Source of the DNA: Chara braunii
Lineage: Eukaryota; Streptophyta; Charophyceae; Charales; Characeae
DNA: 38,878 nucleotides
Assembly: GCA_003427395.1 (NCBI GenBank)
Contig: BFEA01000162.1
Location: forward strand, 106,991-145,868
Direction of reading: 5' to 3'
The position numbers and the translations under genes are program-made. Positions 37,084-38,878 of the stretch are shown piece by piece. The notes beneath the pieces are model-generated. The model had not been told where the DNA came from. It did not search any database and saw only the letters and a list, made by a program, of their open reading frames with translations. The stretch's first letter is position 1. Each line of letters begins with the position of its first letter.

Positions 37084-38640
37084 CCTCCTTGCCTTGATCC
37101 GGGCATTGGGAGGTCTTGTGCTTGGTGCTGTTGCACCAATAGCAGCAGTCGTAGCGGCCGCGCCACTTGTATTCCGCCTCGGTCAAGTGAAACTTGACCC
37201 ATGGTGCTGGCTGTCCGTTTCCGGCCGACGATGCGGTTTTCGCCTTCCCGTTTCCTCGGAACTTGTTGTTGCTTCGGGGCTGGACAGCAGCCACCTGATC
37301 TCCCTCACGTGACGCTTGGGTGGCTGCCGGGTCTTCCACAATGTTGTCCGATTTGACTGCAGCGACATGCTGCGGCCGCGGACCAGTTTTCACCTTCTCC
37401 ACATAGGTTGGCTACCATGCTGATTTTTCATGTGCAGCTGCCCTATTGGTCTTGATGATCTCCCTTGCCTTGTCGATCATTTCAACGAAGGTTGCGTATT
37501 GCTCGCGATCACCAAGTGCAAGGCTCAAGGCGGCACATGACTGGTTGTAGAACTCTCAGCGCAAAATGGCAATTTTAGATTGGGCGTTGCCGCGATCTTT
37601 TGCCATTCCGTGAGCCAATCGTGTGTTGCTGTGTTGCCTTGCATCATGCTGAAGAGGCGGTTGATGGCGAGCGCCGGGGCGTCGTCCACGATGAACCGCT
37701 TCTTCCATAGCCGTGTTAACTCTTCCCAAGAGATCTTATCTTTCAGATCTGCGACGTCGACGCCGTGGACGGTTGCCAGGTGGCTCAACCAGATCTGGCA
37801 TCCGCCCTTTGAGTTGAGGAACAGCACGCCGATGTACGCGTGCTTGGCGACGAATAGAATCCGAAGTTGCGTCGTGAAGCCCTCCCACCAGAGGACTGGG
37901 TCTTGATGCACATAATCATCGAACTTCTCGATTTGGAATGTCGGCATCTTGTAATGCTGCGTGGTGTTGCCATCTTTGTTAGGCAGCTGCAGTTGCTGAA
38001 CCTCGGTCTTCAAAGTGTCCAGCTGGTTGCTGATGGTGGTTGGTGCAGCGAAGGTACTGATGTCGCCGAGCATTGCGACTACGTGTTCAACTCGTTCCTC
38101 CAACTGGCGGGTAGAGGGTGCACTGCTGGTCTCACCAGCATTCGGTCTTGGTGCAGCTTGCTCCAAGTCCTGTACACGGGAATCAAGTGCCCATGCTGCA
38201 TCCTCGTGCTGAGCCTTGTGGTTCCGCACAGCCCGCTGGAGGTTCGCCAGCTCGGACTGCAGGTGGTTACAAGTGTAAACCAACCTAGTCACGAGTTTGG
38301 CCATGAATTCCTTATGCTGCTCCTCCAGTGTTGCGTCGTCGTGCCCCTCGGATGGTTCAAAATGCCAATACTTGAGCTTTTCGATGCTGGTGGCTTCATG
38401 CCACTGTAGCAGATCCTGGGCTTCCTTGCGGCGTGCCTGGGTATCTGCGTCTGCTTTGGCCTGAAGCCGCTGCTTCTCAGCTGTAGCCGCCGCTTCAGTC
38501 TGTAGGCGGACAGCCTCGGCTGCCAGCTGGCGCTGTTCCTCAGCCTCGATCAGTGCGAGCTGAGTCTGGAACCGCTGTTTGTACTCGGCAATGGACTCGT
38601 TGGCCAGTTGGCCTGGCATGCCCAGAGCTGAGCCCGTCAT
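37037..38640 (-). pseudogene. gag: Element D Gag with coiled coil and CCHC knuckle
   Basis: The start is ATG 38640-38638 in a perfect GCCACCATG context. A long charged coiled coil comes first (EAEEQRQLAAEAVRLQTEAA and on), then a second helical region (VTRLVYTCNHLQSELANLQR), then the Gag capsid domain (KMPTFQIEKFDDYVHQDPVL, WWEGFTTQLRILF, TRLWKKRFI). Near 37555 the frame shifts and continues with EFYNQSCAALSLALGDREQY. TAG lies at 37412-37414, where Gln would fit (CAG to TAG). The last part (37402-37037) has the zinc knuckle C-YW-C-NSTK-H-KTSQ-C. The protein resembles charophyte Gag proteins that I remember; this was not verified. Confidence 0.85.
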
Positions 38641-38648
38641 GGTGGCGG

Positions 38649-38773
38649 GGCACTGCTGACGTGGCACTGCTGACGTGGCACTGCTGACGTGGCACTGTTG
38701 CTGACGTGGCACTGTTGCTGACGTGGCACTGCTGACATGGCACTGCTGACGTGGCACTGCTGACGTGGCACTG
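38649..38773 (-). repeat. 14/17-bp tandem repeat in the Gag leader of element D
   Basis: About nine units of GCACTGCTGACGTG (plus strand), two of them lengthened by an extra TTG/CTG to 17 bp, end 9 bp before the Gag ATG. Each unit contains TGACGTG, and one has TGACATG. An open frame across the repeat adds about 50 residues upstream of the Gag ATG, but the repeat changes frame from unit to unit, so it is treated as leader, not protein. Confidence 0.85.
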
Positions 38774-38878
38774 TACCAACCCGGGAATGCATGCAAAGGG
38801 GTGGGTGGGAGGGAAAACGCAGGTAGGTAACCAACCCAGCAATACTTTCCTCCCGGCCCTAATCAACAGATAAATAAA
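38774..38878 (-). other. Element D leader, upstream end of window
   Basis: Short GC-rich sequence with CCCACCC runs and no ORF start. The primer site and 5' LTR must lie beyond the window. Confidence 0.5.

Larger units (their letters stand above)
32846..38878 (-). mobile_element. Element D: Ty3/Gypsy chromovirus, 5' end outside the window
   Basis: The minus-strand order is leader with tandem repeat, Gag, protease-RT-RNase H, integrase with chromodomain-like tail, PPT and 3' LTR. The 5' LTR and primer site are beyond 38878. The element is GC- and CpG-rich, unlike B. Breaks: a Gag frameshift near 37555, TAG at 37412-37414, a frame change at the Gag-Pol junction, a frameshift near 34886 and TGA at 34424-34426. 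Confidence 0.85.

Noticed and set aside
37867-38409. A 180-codon plus-strand ORF opposite the Gag of D
   Set aside because: Antisense shadow of the coiled-coil and capsid coding sequence of Gag.

Overview
This window is about 39 kb of repeat-dominated nuclear DNA from a eukaryote, most likely a streptophyte (green-plant lineage). It is essentially a stack of four Ty3/Gypsy LTR retrotransposons with no recognisable host gene. The streptophyte call rests on an 18-base primer-binding site at 3846-3863 that matches the 3' end of plant tRNA-Asp, and on Gag and Pol proteins that resemble those I remember from charophyte (Chara-like) genomes. That resemblance is memory and was not checked. Scattered single Ns suggest a draft assembly.

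Layout. (A) 1-2592, plus strand: the 3' part of a chromovirus-type Pol (RT, RNase H, integrase, chromodomain-like tail), with an untidy 3' flank to 3552. (B) 3553-22486, plus strand: a giant element bounded by two 290-bp LTRs that differ at about 15 positions (about 95% identical, counted by eye). It has a tRNA-Asp primer site, accessory ORFs ahead of gag, gag, a nonsense-riddled PR-RT, RNase H, a deleted integrase, and then about 10.5 kb of 3' sequence with more accessory ORFs and tandem repeats. 22487-25093: non-coding, with microsatellites and the incompletely delimited 3' LTR of element C. (C) 25094-about 31964, minus strand: a full-length but broken chromovirus. (D) about 32846-38878, minus strand: a CpG-rich chromovirus whose 5' LTR lies beyond the window.

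The unusual part is element B. It carries two families of small accessory domains that I do not recognise. Family X (three copies before gag, one near the 3' LTR) has a PY.YEV segment, a beta-rich core, a W-containing helix and a tail with VPP.PD and DGTNWL. Family Y (two copies before gag, two in the 3' region) has an AL.LIT.QT.I.Y core. The order is X-X-X-Y-Y-gag-pol-(about 8 kb)-Y-Y-X-LTR, so the same gene sets flank gag-pol on both sides. A 14-bp repeat also occurs at both edges of the 3' region. Between them lie a frameshifted Tudor/Agenet-like ORF, an acidic ORF with a possible X core, and an antisense proline-rich ORF.

All four elements look inactive. B has about ten nonsense codons in an otherwise indel-free 4.2-kb frame, a mutated protease site and an integrase deletion. 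C has several stops and frameshifts. D has an Asp-to-Asn change at the protease active site plus frameshifts.
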